Of a stretch of DNA of 64,000 nt, positions 16,279-25,882 are shown piece by piece. Source of the stretch: Streptomyces zhihengii (lineage in GTDB: Bacteria; Actinomycetota; Actinomycetes; Streptomycetales; Streptomycetaceae); the NCBI RefSeq assembly GCF_016919245.1, contig NZ_JAFEJA010000002.1, positions 1,676,501 through 1,740,500 of the forward strand, in the 5' to 3' direction. Position 1 is the stretch's first letter; every line of letters starts with the position of its first letter. The notes under the pieces are model-generated. The model made no database searches. It had not been told where the DNA came from and saw only the letters and a list, made by a program, of their open reading frames with translations. The position numbers and the translations under genes are program-made.

Positions 16279-17967
16279 TCAGTCGTCGCCGCGGCGACCG
16301 CGCACGGCTGACAGCACCCCACCGCCCACCAAGAGCAAAGCCGCGCCAAGCCCGGCGAGAGCGGCCGTGCCGGTGCCGCCCGTCCGCGCCAGCTGGGGCG
16401 CGGCGAACGGAAGGACGTCCTGCCGGCACGTCGTCCCGGTCGGCGGCAGGACCCCGTGGACGAGATAGCGACTCGTCCGGGCGTCGACACACCGGCTCGG
16501 GTTGAACAGCGCCGTGTGCCCGACGGCGTCATGGATCAGCAGCCGGGCGTCGGCCAGCTCCCGCGTCATGGCCCGCGCGGCCGACAGGGGCGTGGACGGG
16601 TCGTCGGTGTTCCCGATCACCAGGACGGGGTTCGCCGTCGGCCTGTCCCACGGGCCCCGGTAGCTGTCCTCGGCAACCGCCGGCCAGTCCGCACAGCCCG
16701 CCGACGCCCAGACCCAGTACCGGCCGGTGTCCCCCGCACGGGCGGCCTCCTCCTCCGCCAGCGTGTGAAACGCACCGGGATCCCGCGGATTGGGGCTGTC
16801 ACCGCAGAAGACCGCGCTGCTCTGCTCCTCGCCCACGTACGGATTCGGGTCGCGGACCGGCGGCGGGGGCGGCAGGGGAGTGGGCTCGGGCACCCGCCCC
16901 TCCCACAGGTCCTGCAGCCTGCGGGCGAGGTTCTCCGCACCGGGACGCACGACGTAGAGGCTGCTCACCACGTCGGCGACCGTACCCGCGTACGTCCACG
17001 AGCCCACGGGCTCCTTCCGGAGCCGCTGCAGCAGCCGCTCGTACTTGTCCAGGGTCGCCTGCGGGCTCCCGGCGGAGAACGCGCAGCGCTCCGTCGGGGC
17101 GGACCCGCACAAGGTGAGCATCCGTTCCACGGCGCCCTCGGCACCGCGGCCCGAGCCCAGACGCTGGAACGACGTGGTCCGCGCCGGCGCGTCGGAGGCG
17201 TTGCCCGTCCAGGCCCGCGGATCCCAGTCGGCGTCGAAGACCATGGCGCGGACCTTCTCGGGGAAGAGGTTCGCGTAGGTGGCGCCGAGGTACGTGCCGT
17301 AGGAGATCCCGTAGTAGGTGAGCTGCCGGTCGCCCACCGCCCTGCGGAGCTGCTCCAGGTCACGGGCCGAGTCGGCGGTGGACACATGGCGCAGGAGCTC
17401 GGGGACACGCTGCTCGCAGCGGCGGCCCAGTTCCTCGTAGGCGGCGGCGAACGCCGCCCGCTCCTTCTGCCCGACGGGGAAGCCCGCCGCCTTGCTAGCG
17501 TTCCACTCCGCGGCCTCGTCAGGGCTCGCAAAGCAGTTCACCGCGGTGCTGTTGCCGATGCCGCGGGGGTCCCAGCTGACGATGTCGAACCGCTCCCGCA
17601 CCTCGCTGGGGAAGGACTCGTAGTTCTGCGGCATCTGGACCGTCCCCGGCCCACCGGGTCCGCCGGGGTTGAAGAACAGGGTGCCGATCCGGCTGCCGGG
17701 CCCGGTCGCCTTCCGCTTCACCACCGCCAGCTCGATGCGGCGGCCCGCCGGCTCGTCGTAGTCCAGCGGCACCTGCGCGGTCGCGCAGTCGAACGGGCTG
17801 CCCTTGGTGCAGGGACTCCATTCGAGCTGCGGTGCGGGGACCGCAGGGGCAGGGTCCCCGCCGGCCGTGGCCGGGCCCTGACCTGTCAGGACGGCCGAGC
17901 AGGTCACCAGCGCTGCGATGACGGCGACGCGACCTCGACGGCGCGTCGTCGCTCCCGGTATGGGCAT
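16279..17967 (-). CDS. Secreted, sortase-anchored alpha/beta hydrolase (tripeptidyl-aminopeptidase-like)
   Basis: A 562-residue exported hydrolase. The N terminus has an Arg-rich start, a hydrophobic core (VAVIAALVTCSAVLTG) and an AxA-like end. Ser222 in the GISYGT elbow, an Asp in NTDDPSTP and a His in DAVGHTAL form the expected catalytic triad; the last two lie in the TAP-like C-terminal domain. The C terminus is a cell-wall sorting signal: LARTG, a hydrophobic stretch and a basic tail RGRRGDD. LAxTG is the motif used by class E sortases of streptomycetes, so the enzyme is probably wall-bound. No sortase gene is in the window. Confidence 0.88.
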   Translation of the reverse strand: MPIPGATTRRRGRVAVIAALVTCSAVLTGQGPATAGGDPAPAVPAPQLEWSPCTKGSPFDCATAQVPLDYDEPAGRRIELAVVKRKATGPGSRIGTLFFNPGGPGGPGTVQMPQNYESFPSEVRERFDIVSWDPRGIGNSTAVNCFASPDEAAEWNASKAAGFPVGQKERAAFAAAYEELGRRCEQRVPELLRHVSTADSARDLEQLRRAVGDRQLTYYGISYGTYLGATYANLFPEKVRAMVFDADWDPRAWTGNASDAPARTTSFQRLGSGRGAEGAVERMLTLCGSAPTERCAFSAGSPQATLDKYERLLQRLRKEPVGSWTYAGTVADVVSSLYVVRPGAENLARRLQDLWEGRVPEPTPLPPPPPVRDPNPYVGEEQSSAVFCGDSPNPRDPGAFHTLAEEEAARAGDTGRYWVWASAGCADWPAVAEDSYRGPWDRPTANPVLVIGNTDDPSTPLSAARAMTRELADARLLIHDAVGHTALFNPSRCVDARTSRYLVHGVLPPTGTTCRQDVLPFAAPQLARTGGTGTAALAGLGAALLLVGGGVLSAVRGRRGDD

Positions 17968-18176
17968 GGGTGTTCCGCCTCTCCGGACGCGTGCCCGCCA
18001 CCCGCTCCTCGGGGGCGCCGGCGCCGCGTCCAGGTCCAAGGCATCGCATCCCGGGAGCGCGCACGAGCCGGCAGCGGCTGTCCGGCTTAACCACTTCTAC
18101 GGAACGTGACCGCTGCCGCCGGCCCCCTGGCCGCAGGGGATCACCCGGACCCGGGCGGCGCTCGCGGCGGGGAGCG

Positions 18177-19043
18177 TCAGGTGGTGCCCGCGTCCGCAGG
18201 GACCTCGTCCACGCCCCAGCCGGCCAGCAGCCGCAGGGACTCGGCGGAGCGGCTGTCCGGTTCCGCGTGGTACGTGACGAGGGACAGATCGTGGTCGTCG
18301 GGGAAGCGTAGCGTCTCGTACGCGAGAGCCAGCTCACCCACCAGCGGGTGGTGCAGCCGCTTCACACCGTGGCCCTTCTCCTGCACCGTGTGCGCCGCCC
18401 ACAGGGAACGGAACTCCTCGCTCTTGACCGACAGCTCACCCACCAGGGAGGACAGCTGCGGGTCGTCCGGGTAGCAGCCGGCGCACAGCCTCAGGGTGCT
18501 CACCACCTCGACCGCCTTGCACTCCCAGTCCAGGTACAGCGAGCGGGCGTTCGGATCGAGGAACACCAGCCGGGCCATGTTGCGCTCGGCCGGCTCCATC
18601 GCCGCGAAGTCACCGAACAGGGCACGGGCCATCCGGTTCCACGCCAGGACCTCCAGACGGCGTCCCAGGAACACCGCGGGCACCTGGTCCATGGTGTCGA
18701 TCAGGTGCTGGAGCTGGGGCCGCACCTTCTGCGTCCGGTGCACCGCGCCCCGCTTCTTCTTGAGCTTGGGACTCGCCAGATGCGTCAGGTGCGCGTGCTC
18801 GGTGTCCGTCAGCCGCAGAGCCCTGGCGATCGAGTCCAGCACCTCCGTTGACACGTTCTGCCCGTGCCCCTGTTCCAGCCGCGTGTAGTAGGCCACCGAC
18901 ACCCCGGCCAGCTGGGCCAGCTCCTCGCGCCGCAGCCCGGGGACGCGGCGGTGGCGGCCGAAGTCCGGCAGCCCGACGTCCTCGGGCTTCAGCCGGGCAC
19001 GCCGGGACCGGAGGAATTCACTGAGTTCGGCGCGCTGGTCCAT
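18177..19043 (-). CDS. XRE-family regulator with MmyB-like ligand-binding domain
   Basis: A 288-residue regulator. An N-terminal helix-turn-helix ([28 protein letters not shown]) is followed by a PAS-like MmyB domain ([37 protein letters not shown]). ATG 19043 is the family's usual start, just before the DNA-binding domain. The gene is divergent from a zinc alcohol dehydrogenase, a common arrangement in which these regulators control the neighbouring oxidoreductase. Confidence 0.92.
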   Translation of the reverse strand: MDQRAELSEFLRSRRARLKPEDVGLPDFGRHRRVPGLRREELAQLAGVSVAYYTRLEQGHGQNVSTEVLDSIARALRLTDTEHAHLTHLASPKLKKKRGAVHRTQKVRPQLQHLIDTMDQVPAVFLGRRLEVLAWNRMARALFGDFAAMEPAERNMARLVFLDPNARSLYLDWECKAVEVVSTLRLCAGCYPDDPQLSSLVGELSVKSEEFRSLWAAHTVQEKGHGVKRLHHPLVGELALAYETLRFPDDHDLSLVTYHAEPDSRSAESLRLLAGWGVDEVPADAGTT

Positions 19044-19093
19044 CCCCCAAGTATCGGCCACGCCCGCGGCGGCCCGTGGGGTGAGCCTGACCC

Positions 19094-19108
19094 TGCCAGT
19101 GGTAGGCA
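19094..19108. promoter_or_regulatory. Candidate MmyB-type operator in the divergent gap
   Basis: The 127-bp gap between the regulator and the alcohol dehydrogenase holds TGCC-N7-GGCA (TGCCAGTGGTAGGCA), placed near the middle so that it could serve both promoters. The dyad is short and its role is inferred from position only. Confidence 0.4.
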
Positions 19109-19170
19109 CGGCGGACGTAGGCACAACAGAGGGCTGGGTGACTCCTCGGCGACCGGGCAGGCTCGACGAT

Positions 19171-20223
19171 ATGACCACGAACGTTTCCACCGTCCCCGCC
19201 TACGCCGCCCCCGCCGCGGGCGCCCCACTGGAGCGCACGACCATTCCGCGCCGACCGGTCGGCGAGCACGACGTACTGATCGACATCAAGTTCGCGGGCA
19301 TCTGTCACTCGGACATCCACCAGGCCCGTGACGGCTGGGGCACCGGCATCTACCCGATGGTGCCCGGCCACGAGATCGCCGGCATCGTCACCGAGGTCGG
19401 CCCGGGCGTGACCCGCTTCAAGGCCGGCGACCGGGTCGGCGTCGGCTGCCTCGTCGACTCCTGCCGCGACTGCGACAACTGCGTGGCCGGCCTGGAGCAG
19501 TACTGCACCGGCGGCAGCGTCGGCACGTACAACGCCCTCGACAAGAACGGCGAGCCCACCTACGGCGGCTACTCGTCCCACATCGTCGTGGACGAGCGCT
19601 TCACCGTCCGCATCCCCGAGGGCATCGCCCTCGACGAGGCGGCCCCGCTGCTGTGCGCGGGCATCACGCTGTACTCGCCGCTGCGCCACTGGCAGGCCGG
19701 CCCCGGCAAGAAGGTCGCCATCGTCGGGCTCGGCGGCCTCGGCCACATGGGCGTCAAGATCGCCCACGCACTGGGCGCCGAGGTGACCGTCCTCTCCCAG
19801 TCGCTCCGCAAGCAGGCCGACGGCCTCAAGCTCGGCGCCGACCACTACCGTGCGACCTCCGACGAGGCGACCTTCGAGGAGCTCGCGGGCACCTTCGACC
19901 TGATCGTCTCCACGGTGTCCGCGCCGCTGCCGGTCGACAAGTACCTCGGCCTGCTCCGCACGGACGGCGCCTTCGTCAACGTCGGCGCCCCCGAGGAGCC
20001 GGTCTCGCTGAACCTGTTCTCCGTCATCGGCGGCCGTAAGACCCTCGCCGGATCCGGGATCGGCGGCCTCCCCGAGACCCAGGAGATGCTCCACTTCTGC
20101 GCCGAGCACGGCCTGGGCGCGGAGATCGAGGTGATCCGCGCCGACCAGATCAACGAGGCGTACGAGCGCGTGCTGGCGAGCGACGTGCGCTACCGGTTCG
20201 TGATCGACACCGCCACGATCTGA
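19171..20223 (+). CDS. Zinc-dependent alcohol dehydrogenase (cinnamyl-alcohol-dehydrogenase-type, NADP)
   Basis: A 350-residue MDR enzyme. Catalytic zinc ligands are Cys in GICHSDIHQ, the GHE motif ([10 protein letters not shown]) and a later Cys; structural zinc ligands are the four Cys of [16 protein letters not shown]. The cofactor loop is [18 protein letters not shown]. The sequence matches the YahK/AdhC group that reduces aldehydes with NADPH. ATG 19171 is the family start; the upstream extension to 19081 runs into the promoter region. It is followed by a strong terminator and probably regulated by the divergent MmyB-type protein. Confidence 0.94.
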   Translation: MTTNVSTVPAYAAPAAGAPLERTTIPRRPVGEHDVLIDIKFAGICHSDIHQARDGWGTGIYPMVPGHEIAGIVTEVGPGVTRFKAGDRVGVGCLVDSCRDCDNCVAGLEQYCTGGSVGTYNALDKNGEPTYGGYSSHIVVDERFTVRIPEGIALDEAAPLLCAGITLYSPLRHWQAGPGKKVAIVGLGGLGHMGVKIAHALGAEVTVLSQSLRKQADGLKLGADHYRATSDEATFEELAGTFDLIVSTVSAPLPVDKYLGLLRTDGAFVNVGAPEEPVSLNLFSVIGGRKTLAGSGIGGLPETQEMLHFCAEHGLGAEIEVIRADQINEAYERVLASDVRYRFVIDTATI

Positions 20224-20231
20224 CCCACCGA

Positions 20232-20269
20232 CGGCCCCCGCTCCGAGCCCGCGCCCGGAGCGGGGGCCG
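20232..20269 (+). terminator. Terminator after the alcohol dehydrogenase
   Basis: A perfect 14-bp GC-rich stem (20232-20245 with 20256-20269) with a 10-nt loop begins 9 nt after the stop codon. No T tract follows. Confidence 0.85.
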
Positions 20270-20316
20270 CCGCAGGGACACCCCGCGCGGCGCATCCCCT
20301 CGAAGCCCGCGGGGGA

Positions 20317-20589
20317 TCACGGCGGCCCGGCGATGGTGAAAACCAGGCCGATGAACGCGATGAACAGACCGGCCGGCAGCAGAATGCCTCCCACCAACCG
20401 GAAGAACCAGGCGCCCAGCAGGGACGGTTCCGCGAGCGAGAGGTCCGACATCCGAGCCGCCGTGACCGCCCGGACCGCGTTGCGGCGCGTCACTGCCCGA
20501 TCCGTCGCGCCCCGCAGATTGAAGAGGAATGCCGCGCCCCACCCTGCGGCAGCCAGTCCCATCACCAGCAGTCCGATCGCCACCAACAC
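20317..20589 (-). CDS. Small two-helix membrane protein
   Basis: A 90-residue protein with one hydrophobic helix at each end (MLVAIGLLVMGLAAAGWGAA and LLPAGLFIAFIGLVFTIAGP). A basic loop with AVTRRNAVRAVTAARMSDLS lies between them. I do not recognise a family. It ends 48 bp from the dehydrogenase terminator and stands alone on its strand. Confidence 0.7.
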   Translation of the reverse strand: MLVAIGLLVMGLAAAGWGAAFLFNLRGATDRAVTRRNAVRAVTAARMSDLSLAEPSLLGAWFFRLVGGILLPAGLFIAFIGLVFTIAGPP

Positions 20590-20733
20590 CGCAGCCCCTC
20601 CTCAGACCTCCTGCCACCACGGCATGGTCGTCCGCGGAACTCTGCCACCCGTCACCGACGCGAACAAGCCACCGCCACCGTCCGAGGCGCCACCGCCCCG
20701 GGCCTGCTCTTCGGCGGGGCATCGGCACCGGAA

Positions 20734-22230
20734 TCAGCTCTCCGGCTCGTCGGCCCGGCGCTCGGAGAGGGTGATGCGACGGCGGGGCGGGTCCACGGCG
20801 AGGACCTTCACACGCATCTCGTCGCCGACCGCGATGCCGGCCTGGGGATCGTCCGCCCACCGGTCGAGCAACTCGTCGTTGTGCACCAGCCCTTCGAAGC
20901 CGTCGGGCCGGTCCTCGACGCGCACGAAGACGCCGAAGGGGATGAGCTTGGTGACGCGGCCGCGAACCGTGCGGCCGACGAGCCCGGTCAGCTCCCGCAT
21001 CGGGTCGTCCTGCAGGCCCTTGAGGGACAGCGCCAGCCGGCCGCGCACCAGGTCGGCGTCCAGGACCTCCGCCCGGATCCGCTCGCCGACGGAGACGACG
21101 TCGGAGGGGTGCTCGAAGCGGCGCCACGACAGCTCGGGGATGTTGATGAAGGCCTCGAAGCCCTCGACATCGACGAAGGTGACACCGAAGGGCGCGATCC
21201 GGGTCACGGTCCCCGTCACGACCTGCCCGCGTCGCAGCATGGTGAGGAAGGCCCACGTGCGGTCGTCGGGAGTCGGGTCGGTGCCCCAGCGTGCACGGAC
21301 GACGCCGTCCTCGTCCGGCATGACGGCCGTGAACAGCGGCACCCGCTCCTCGGCATACATCGACAGCAGGCAGGCGGCGACGGCACCGGACAGGCGGGCG
21401 GTCAGCTCGGCGAAGCTCTCCTCGTCCACGACGGCGCTGTGGATCCGGCCGTCGGCGTCCTGCCACACGCCCTCGATCAGCCCGTCGTCGGGCAGGGCCG
21501 CGACCACGGCGCCGACATCGCGGGAGAGCGCCGGCCACACCGCCAGCCGCGCACGCGGCGCCAGACCGGCGCGCACGGCACCGAGGTCGGCGTCGAGGAG
21601 ACTGTGCCACCGCACGGCACCGTCGGCGTACGTCTCCTCCAGAAGACCCGCGCACCCCGAGGAGACCGACCAGTCCAGCGCCGCCCAGAACAAGTCGTCG
21701 CCCGGCCGCTGGATCTCGCCCTCGTCCCGCTCCATGACGTAGGGCGAGGCGTCCAGCGCCTCCGGGAAGAGCCCGAGTTCGCGGGTGAGGGCCAGCGCAC
21801 GCTCGCCGGGCGCGCCGGTCGAGACGTAGACGTACTGGTCCCAGCCGACATGCACCGCGAAGACGCCCTCCACCTCCAGACGGCACCAGGCCCCCTGTTC
21901 CCGCAGCATGACCCGCACCAGCTCCAGCCCCGTGGCCAGGGAGACCACCGCCCCGTCGTGGAAACCCCGCACACCGCCGGGGATCAGCCCGTCCAGCCCG
22001 AAGCCCTCGACGAGCGGCGCGGCGCCGAAGTGGACGAACGAGGGGACCATCGGCTCCCGGACGTGCAACCACTCGACGCCGGCGTCGACGGCGAACGCCT
22101 CGACTGCTTGCAGGTAGGCAGCCTCACGCTCGCCGTGATCACTCACGGGCTCCAAGGGGCCGTCGTAGCGGCCGTGTTCGTCGCGGTGGGCGGGATCGTA
22201 CATGGTGACGCGGTAGGTGGAGAGGAGCAT
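20734..22230 (-). CDS. S1 RNA-binding domain protein
   Basis: A 498-residue protein whose last 170 residues hold two S1/OB-fold repeats: GQVVTGTVTRIAPFGVTFVDV and GRTVRGRVTKLIPFGVFVRVED, each followed by the usual VGERIRAEVLD / VGDEMRVKVLA strand. The first 300 residues are an uncharacterised region. ATG 22230 has GAGGAT upstream. Two S1 domains suggest RNA or ribosome binding, but ribosomal protein S1 itself is ruled out by domain number and order. Confidence 0.8.
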   Translation of the reverse strand: MLLSTYRVTMYDPAHRDEHGRYDGPLEPVSDHGEREAAYLQAVEAFAVDAGVEWLHVREPMVPSFVHFGAAPLVEGFGLDGLIPGGVRGFHDGAVVSLATGLELVRVMLREQGAWCRLEVEGVFAVHVGWDQYVYVSTGAPGERALALTRELGLFPEALDASPYVMERDEGEIQRPGDDLFWAALDWSVSSGCAGLLEETYADGAVRWHSLLDADLGAVRAGLAPRARLAVWPALSRDVGAVVAALPDDGLIEGVWQDADGRIHSAVVDEESFAELTARLSGAVAACLLSMYAEERVPLFTAVMPDEDGVVRARWGTDPTPDDRTWAFLTMLRRGQVVTGTVTRIAPFGVTFVDVEGFEAFINIPELSWRRFEHPSDVVSVGERIRAEVLDADLVRGRLALSLKGLQDDPMRELTGLVGRTVRGRVTKLIPFGVFVRVEDRPDGFEGLVHNDELLDRWADDPQAGIAVGDEMRVKVLAVDPPRRRITLSERRADEPES

Positions 22231-22361
22231 GGCGCCATCCTCGCGCAGGGCCGCGGTGTGGGGGAACGACGGTGCCCCGGCAAGCACCGGCCGCATCCCG
22301 GGCCCGCCCCCGTCCCTCACCCACACCGCCCGCGTCCCGGTCGGACGAAGCGGTACCGGGA

Positions 22362-23480
22362 TCAGGCCGCGACGAGCTCCCGCTCGCGTTCCGGTGCCTT
22401 GACGTGCGGCTTCCGGTTGGGCAGCGAGAGCCGGAAGACCTTGCGCCACGCGGAGTACACCTGCTTGGGCAGGGGGCCGGTGACGTACTCCAGCTCGTAC
22501 TTCTCGAACAGCGCGCGCACCTTCACCGCGACCTCGGCGTACCGGTTGCTCGGCAGGTCGGGGAACAGGTGGTGCTCGATCTGGTGCGACAGGTTGCCGG
22601 TCATGAAGTGCATGGCCTTGCTGCCGCTGATGTTCGCCGAGCCCATCATCTGGCGCAGGTACCACTGGCCGCGCGTCTCGCCGTTGATCGACCGGCGCTC
22701 GAAGACCTGCACGCCCTCGGGGAAGTGCCCGCACATGATCACGGAGTGGGACCAGATGTTGCGGACCAGGTTCGCGGTGAACGTGGCGGCGAGCGTCGGG
22801 AGGAACGAGGGGCCCGACAGCAGCGGGTGGACGACGTAGTCCTTGAGCACCTGCTTGCGGATCTTGCGGCCCACCGCCCTGGCCCGCGCACGGAACTCCG
22901 GGCTCTTGCGGCGGTGCTTGCTCAGGTTCCTGCCGAGCTCCAGGTCGTACGCCGCGATCCCGTACTCGAAGAAGCAGGCGTTGACGAAGTTCCACAGCGG
23001 CTGGCCGAGGTGGAACGGGTGCCACTTCTGGTCCTCGTCGACACGCATGATGCCGTAGCCGAGGTCGTTGTCCTTGCCGATCACGTTGGTGTACGTGTGG
23101 TGCAGCTCGTTGTGCGAGTGCTTCCACTGTGCGGCCGGTGAGACGTGGTCCCACTCCCAGGTGGTGGAGTGGATCTTCGGATCGCGCATCCAGTCCCACT
23201 GGCCGTGCAGGATGTTGTGGCCGATCTCCATGTTGTCCATGATCTTCGCCACGGACAGACCGGCGGTGCCGAGCACCCACGCGGGCGGGAAGATCGAGAA
23301 CAGCAGCACACCCCTGCTGACCAGCTCCAGCTTGCGCTGTGCCGCGATGACCTTGCGGATGTAGGCGGCGTCCTGCTCGCCGCGGCTGGCGATCACCTCG
23401 TCGCGGATCGCGTCCAGCTCGCGGCCGAGTTCCTCGATCTGCTCCGCGGTCAGGTGGGCGGTGGGGTCGATGGCGGTCAA
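22362..23480 (-). CDS. Membrane fatty-acid desaturase
   Basis: A 372-residue membrane-bound di-iron desaturase. Three histidine boxes are present: GHNILHG, HSHNELHHT and HQIEHHLFP. Hydrophobic stretches flank them (VLLFSIFPPAWVLGTAGL). The start is TTG 23480 (TTGACCGCCATCGAC) with AGGAG upstream. It sits 7 bp after a ferredoxin-type reductase gene and was probably made with it as a two-component acyl desaturase, like the mycobacterial DesA3/Rv3230c pair. It would adjust membrane-lipid unsaturation. Confidence 0.93.
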   Translation of the reverse strand: MTAIDPTAHLTAEQIEELGRELDAIRDEVIASRGEQDAAYIRKVIAAQRKLELVSRGVLLFSIFPPAWVLGTAGLSVAKIMDNMEIGHNILHGQWDWMRDPKIHSTTWEWDHVSPAAQWKHSHNELHHTYTNVIGKDNDLGYGIMRVDEDQKWHPFHLGQPLWNFVNACFFEYGIAAYDLELGRNLSKHRRKSPEFRARARAVGRKIRKQVLKDYVVHPLLSGPSFLPTLAATFTANLVRNIWSHSVIMCGHFPEGVQVFERRSINGETRGQWYLRQMMGSANISGSKAMHFMTGNLSHQIEHHLFPDLPSNRYAEVAVKVRALFEKYELEYVTGPLPKQVYSAWRKVFRLSLPNRKPHVKAPERERELVAA

Positions 23481-23487
23481 GGTGCTC

Positions 23488-24543
23488 CTACCGTTCGATG
23501 TCGCAGGGGCCCGCGGCGGCGGACACACAGGTCTGGATGAGGACGCCGGGCTCGGCCTCGGTGATCTCGCCGGTGCGCAGGTCGCGGACGGCACCCGCCT
23601 TGAGCGGCGTGACGCAGCCGAAGCAGATCCCCATGCGGCACCCGGAGGGCATGAGCACCCCGGCGTCCTCGCCGACGTCGAGCAGCGGCGTGGCGCCGTC
23701 CGCGTCGACGCTCTTGCCGGTGGTGCTGAACGTGACCTCGCCGCCCGCCCCGGCGACGACGACGTTGGGGCGGAAGCGCTCGGTGTGCAGGCGCTCGGGC
23801 ACACCGTGCCCGTTCCAGTGCTCCTCGGCGGCGTCGAGCAGTCCCGCGGGCCCGCAGGCCCAGGTCTCGCGCTCGGCCCAGTCGGGCACGAGCTCGCCGA
23901 GACGGGCGACGTCGAGCATGCCGTCCGTTGCGGTGTGCACCTCGGTGAGCCTCAGCTTCCCGGCCGCGACCAGGCCGTGCAGTTCCTCGCGGAAGATCAC
24001 GTCGTGCGGCTGCGGCGCGCAGTGGACCATGACGGCGTCGTCGAACTCGCTGTCGCGCAGCATGCCCATCACGGGCGTGATGCCGCTGCCGGCCGTCAGG
24101 TAGAGCACCTTCGCGGGCTTGGCCCGCGGCAGCACGAAGTCGCCGGTGGCCTGGTCGAGCTGGATCAGCGTGCCCGGCTTCGCCCGGCGGACCAGGTGGT
24201 TGCTGACCTTGCCGTCACGGATCGCCTTCACGGTGATCGTGAAGCGGCCGTCCCGGCGGTGCGTCGGCGAGGTGACGGAGTAGGCGCGCCACAGGCGCAC
24301 CCCGTCGACGTCGACGCCGACCCGCACGTACTGGCCGGCGGTGTGGCCGCGCCAGCCCCGTCCCGGTCTGATCACGATGGTGGCGGCGTCACCCGTCTCG
24401 GGGCGCACGGCCTCGATGCGCCCCCGCAGGTCGGCGCCCGCACGCAGCGGGCTGACCAGGTCGAGGTAGTCCGACGGCAGCAGCGGCGTCGTGACCATCT
24501 CCAGCAGTTTCCACGCCCTGCCGCGCAGGGCCGTACTCGTCAT
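23488..24543 (-). CDS. Ferredoxin--NADP reductase with plant-type 2Fe-2S domain (desaturase electron donor)
   Basis: A 351-residue flavoprotein. It has an FAD-binding barrel (RAYSVTSP), a NAD(P)-binding domain (YLTAGSGITPVMGMLR and a CGP motif in WACGPAGLLDAA), and a C-terminal 2Fe-2S domain with Cys in SGCRMGICFGC plus a distal Cys in LIQTCVS. It passes electrons from NADPH to the desaturase encoded 7 bp downstream. ATG 24543 follows a divergent regulatory gap shared with a PucR-type gene. Confidence 0.93.
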   Translation of the reverse strand: MTSTALRGRAWKLLEMVTTPLLPSDYLDLVSPLRAGADLRGRIEAVRPETGDAATIVIRPGRGWRGHTAGQYVRVGVDVDGVRLWRAYSVTSPTHRRDGRFTITVKAIRDGKVSNHLVRRAKPGTLIQLDQATGDFVLPRAKPAKVLYLTAGSGITPVMGMLRDSEFDDAVMVHCAPQPHDVIFREELHGLVAAGKLRLTEVHTATDGMLDVARLGELVPDWAERETWACGPAGLLDAAEEHWNGHGVPERLHTERFRPNVVVAGAGGEVTFSTTGKSVDADGATPLLDVGEDAGVLMPSGCRMGICFGCVTPLKAGAVRDLRTGEITEAEPGVLIQTCVSAAAGPCDIER

Positions 24544-24574
24544 GGCTCCAGCTTGCTGTGCCCCAAGGCGTAAA

Positions 24575-24590
24575 GTCCTGACCACAGGAC
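24575..24590. promoter_or_regulatory. Palindrome upstream of the desaturase operon
   Basis: A perfect inverted repeat GTCCTG-ACCA-CAGGAC lies 32 bp upstream of the reductase start in the 86-bp divergent gap. It is a candidate operator for the PucR-type regulator. Confidence 0.55.
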
Positions 24591-24609
24591 GTGAATCTGG
24601 TCGTCTGAA

Positions 24610-24626
24610 TTGTTCGCAGGGAACAA
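24610..24626. promoter_or_regulatory. Second dyad next to the PucR-type gene start
   Basis: TTGTTC-GCAGG-GAACAA ends 3 bp before the ATG of the PucR-type gene. Binding here could autorepress translation or transcription of the regulator. It does not resemble the GTCCTG palindrome, so two proteins or two roles are possible. Confidence 0.45.
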
Positions 24627-24629
24627 AAA

Positions 24630-25769
24630 ATGAGCCAAGCAATCCAAAGAGCCAGCGAGCTGGCCCTCGACGAGACGACGGTCACTGCGCTTCGGGCGGA
24701 GCTGAAGACCACCGCCGACGAGGTCGTCCAGGCGATCATCGACGAGGTCCCTCCCTACGCCAACGCCCTGTCGGGCCACATGGGCGCCAGGATCCGCCGG
24801 GCCGTCCGCACCGCCCTCGGGCACTACCTGGACTTGGCGAGCGGGAACGCCACCGGCGGCGACGCCGGCGACGCGGCGTACGAGCTGGGCCGCGGCGAGG
24901 TCCGCGACGGCCGGACGATGGACGCCCTGCTCGGCGCGTACCGCGTCGGCGCCCGCGTGGCCTGGCGGTGCCTGGCCGCGGGCGCCGTACCGGCGGGTCT
25001 GCCCGCCGCCGAGGTCGCCAAGTTCGCCGAGCTGACCTTCGCCTACATCGACGAGCTCTCCGCCGCGAGCGCCGCGGGCCACGCCGACGAACTGGCCGCC
25101 CGGGGCAGGGCCCACGAGCGACACCTGGAACACCTGGCCCGTGACCTGCTCGCCGGCGCGAGCACGGACGTGCTGCTGGCCTCCGTCCAGCGCGCCGGGT
25201 GGCAGCCCCCGGGTTCGCTGACCGCCGTCCTGCTGCCCGCCGCCCAGGCCCGGCCCGCCTACCGCGTGCTCGACCCGAGCACCCTCGTCCTCGACGATCT
25301 GCCGGACGCCACCGGTGTGCTGCTCGTTCCTGATGCGGACCGACCACATCTCCTGAGGCAGCTGACCGACCGCTCCGCCGTCGTCGGCCCGGCCCGGCCA
25401 TGGGCCCGTGCGTCCGCCTCGTACGCGCGGGCCGTCCGCGCGCGCTCCCTCTCCTCCGACATCCGCGACACCGAGGACCACCTGCCCGCGCTGGTGCTGA
25501 GCGCCGACGCGGAAGCGTTCGCGGACCTGCGCGCCCGGGCCCTCGCACCGCTGCGCACCTTGCCCGCCGCCACCGCCCGGCGGCTGGAGGAGACGCTGCG
25601 GGCATGGCTGCTGCACCAGGGCAGGCGGGAGGAGGTGGCGGCGGCGCTGTTCGTCCACCCCCAGACGGTCCGGTACCGGATGTCGCAGCTGCGGGAGCTG
25701 TTCCCGGATCTCGCATCGCCGCAGCGCTTCCTCGAACTGACACTGGCGGTCGGTCTCCGGACCGGCTGA
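24630..25769 (+). CDS. PucR-family transcriptional regulator
   Basis: A 379-residue regulator. The N-terminal two thirds is helical with no clear ligand motif. The C-terminal PucR helix-turn-helix reads EEVAAALFVHPQTVRYRMSQLRELF. It is divergent from the reductase/desaturase operon with two dyads between, so control of membrane-lipid desaturation is the natural inference. It is followed by a hairpin terminator. Confidence 0.9.
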   Translation: MSQAIQRASELALDETTVTALRAELKTTADEVVQAIIDEVPPYANALSGHMGARIRRAVRTALGHYLDLASGNATGGDAGDAAYELGRGEVRDGRTMDALLGAYRVGARVAWRCLAAGAVPAGLPAAEVAKFAELTFAYIDELSAASAAGHADELAARGRAHERHLEHLARDLLAGASTDVLLASVQRAGWQPPGSLTAVLLPAAQARPAYRVLDPSTLVLDDLPDATGVLLVPDADRPHLLRQLTDRSAVVGPARPWARASASYARAVRARSLSSDIRDTEDHLPALVLSADAEAFADLRARALAPLRTLPAATARRLEETLRAWLLHQGRREEVAAALFVHPQTVRYRMSQLRELFPDLASPQRFLELTLAVGLRTG

Positions 25770-25796
25770 CGGGCACGGCCCCGTCCCCGGGATGAA

Positions 25797-25826
25797 CCGG
25801 CCCGTATCGCCGGCGACACGGGCCGG
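25797..25826 (+). terminator. Hairpin after the PucR-type gene
   Basis: A perfect 9-bp stem CCGGCCCGT / ACGGGCCGG has a 12-nt loop that itself contains CGCCGGCG. It lies 28 bp after the stop. Confidence 0.6.
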
Positions 25827-25882
25827 CACACCGCGCGGGGGATGATGGGGACGGCGCAACGGACACGAGGTCAGGAGGTTCC

